64,000 nucleotides of DNA from Erysipelotrichaceae bacterium (GTDB lineage: Bacteria > Bacillota_I > Bacilli_A > Erysipelotrichales > Erysipelotrichaceae): positions 1-64,000 of the forward strand of contig JARKSP010000047.1 in the NCBI GenBank assembly GCA_029974225.1, read 5' to 3'. Made by a program: the position numbers and the translations under genes. A model generated the notes under the pieces. The model saw only the letters and a program-made list of their open reading frames with translations, was not told the DNA's origin and did not search any database. Positions 63,335 through 64,000 of the stretch are shown piece after piece (the first letter of the stretch is position 1; every line of letters begins with the position of its first letter).

Positions 63335-64000
63335 ATGCCACAAACACTTATTATCTTTGCGGTACTGTTTGTAATTGTTGCAGCGGTATTAATGTATACA
63401 GTTCGAATTGTACCTCAATCAGAAGCCTATGTCGTTGAAAGACTTGGAGCTTATTATGCAACCTGGACTACCGGAGTACACTTTGTACTGCCATTTATTG
63501 ATCGTATCAGTAATAAAGTCACCCTGAAAGAGGTTGTCAAGGATTTTGAACCTCAACCAGTTATCACTAAGGATAACGTTACCATGCAGATTGATACGGT
63601 TGTATACTTTCAGATTACTGACCCTAAACTATACACCTATGGTGTTGTAGGGCCAATCAATGCGATTGAAAATTTAACTTCAACCACCTTAAGAAATATT
63701 ATTGGTGACCTGGAGCTGGACGACACTTTAACCAGTAGAGATATTATCAATGATGAAATGCGTGCTATCCTGGATGAAGCAACTGACTCATGGGGAATTA
63801 AGGTAAGACGTGTTGAAGTTAAAAACATTCTGCCGCCAAAAGATATTCAGGAAGCAATGGAAAAGCAGATGCGTGCAGAACGTGAAAGACGTGAAGCTAT
63901 CCTAAAGGCGGAAGGTGACAAGCGCAGTGCCATTCTGGTAGCTGAAGGGGAAAAGGAATCAGCATTATTAAGAGCTGAAGCTAAAAAGCAGGCCTTAATC
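63335..64000 (+). CDS. SPFH/Band 7 (stomatin-like) protein, 3' end cut by window edge
   Basis: The first 222 codons are visible. A membrane helix (about 4-24) is followed by the SPFH domain: IVPQSEAYVVERLGAYYATW, LPFIDRI, VTMQIDTVVYFQITDPKLYTYG, TLRNIIGDLELDDTLTSRDIIN, and the start of a charged coiled coil (EKQMRAERERREAILKAEGDK). It matches QmcA/stomatin-type proteins paired with NfeD that form membrane microdomains. AAAGGA lies 8 bases before the ATG at 63335. Confidence 0.93.
   Translation, partial: MPQTLIIFAVLFVIVAAVLMYTVRIVPQSEAYVVERLGAYYATWTTGVHFVLPFIDRISNKVTLKEVVKDFEPQPVITKDNVTMQIDTVVYFQITDPKLYTYGVVGPINAIENLTSTTLRNIIGDLELDDTLTSRDIINDEMRAILDEATDSWGIKVRRVEVKNILPPKDIQEAMEKQMRAERERREAILKAEGDKRSAILVAEGEKESALLRAEAKKQALI

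Overview
The window is a dense, low-to-moderate GC stretch of a bacterial chromosome from the Bacillota (Firmicutes). The gene blocks match Bacillus-type synteny: pcrA-ligA; uvrA-hprK-lgt-ppaX-trxB; yigZ/LCP/comFA/comFC/secA/prfB; yybS-gdpP-rplI-dnaB; rpsF-ssb-rpsR. The short SecA, tight packing, folate and B12 usage, and lack of sporulation genes fit an anaerobic, gut-type lineage such as Erysipelotrichia; that placement is an inference. No insertion sequence, prophage, CRISPR array or rRNA was seen. There is one tRNA (Thr, GGT). The two edge genes are cut: ligA on the left and an SPFH-domain gene on the right.

Layout. 1-3.3 kb: ligA and pcrA (minus). 3.4-12.3 kb: mostly plus-strand metabolic and RNA-modification genes (Lrp regulator and aminotransferase, arginase family, RNA methyltransferase, pseudouridine synthase, VanY-like peptidase, proS, adenosine deaminase). 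12.4-22.3 kb (minus): Sel1-repeat protein, tRNA-Thr, pepF, then uvrA-hprK-lgt/ppaX fusion-trxB. 22.4-28.8 kb: the most accessory-looking part, a plus-strand XpaC / unknown / tandem AAA+ operon, then telA with a small membrane protein, facing two tandem bactofilin genes on the minus strand. 28.8-36.4 kb: prfB (programmed frameshift), secA, comFC, comFA, LCP, with yigZ divergent. 36.5-39.6 kb: tpiA, pgk, threonine aldolase (minus). 39.7-43.4 kb: a one-carbon folate operon fhs-fchA-folD-folT. 43.7-56.8 kb (minus): nucleoside hydrolase, mnmG, WalJ-like hydrolase, M23 peptidase, dnaB, rplI, gdpP, yybS, rpsR, ssb, rpsF, pepP, ispD. 56.9-59.9 kb: a divergent cobalamin adenosyltransferase-like gene and class II ribonucleotide reductase. 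60-62.3 kb: a three-gene SDR/DUF1295/membrane operon behind a perfect consensus promoter. 62.5-64 kb: unknown-nfeD-SPFH operon.

How the genes work together. The folate operon makes and interconverts one-carbon THF species: Fhs activates formate, FchA is the cyclohydrolase and FolD the dehydrogenase. FolD lacks the usual cyclohydrolase lysine, so the two look complementary; FolT imports folate. The B12-dependent ribonucleotide reductase sits beside a gene that may make or handle its adenosylcobalamin cofactor. The XpaC-AAA+-TelA-bactofilin region looks like an envelope- or stress-associated assembly module and is the best candidate for an under-described system. Several wall or envelope enzymes (VanY-like, M23, LCP, Lgt) are present; two of the peptidases carry substitutions at key active-site positions.

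Promoters in the window often show an extended -10 of the form TATGNTATAAT, and several genes end with terminator hairpins that overlap their stop codons.
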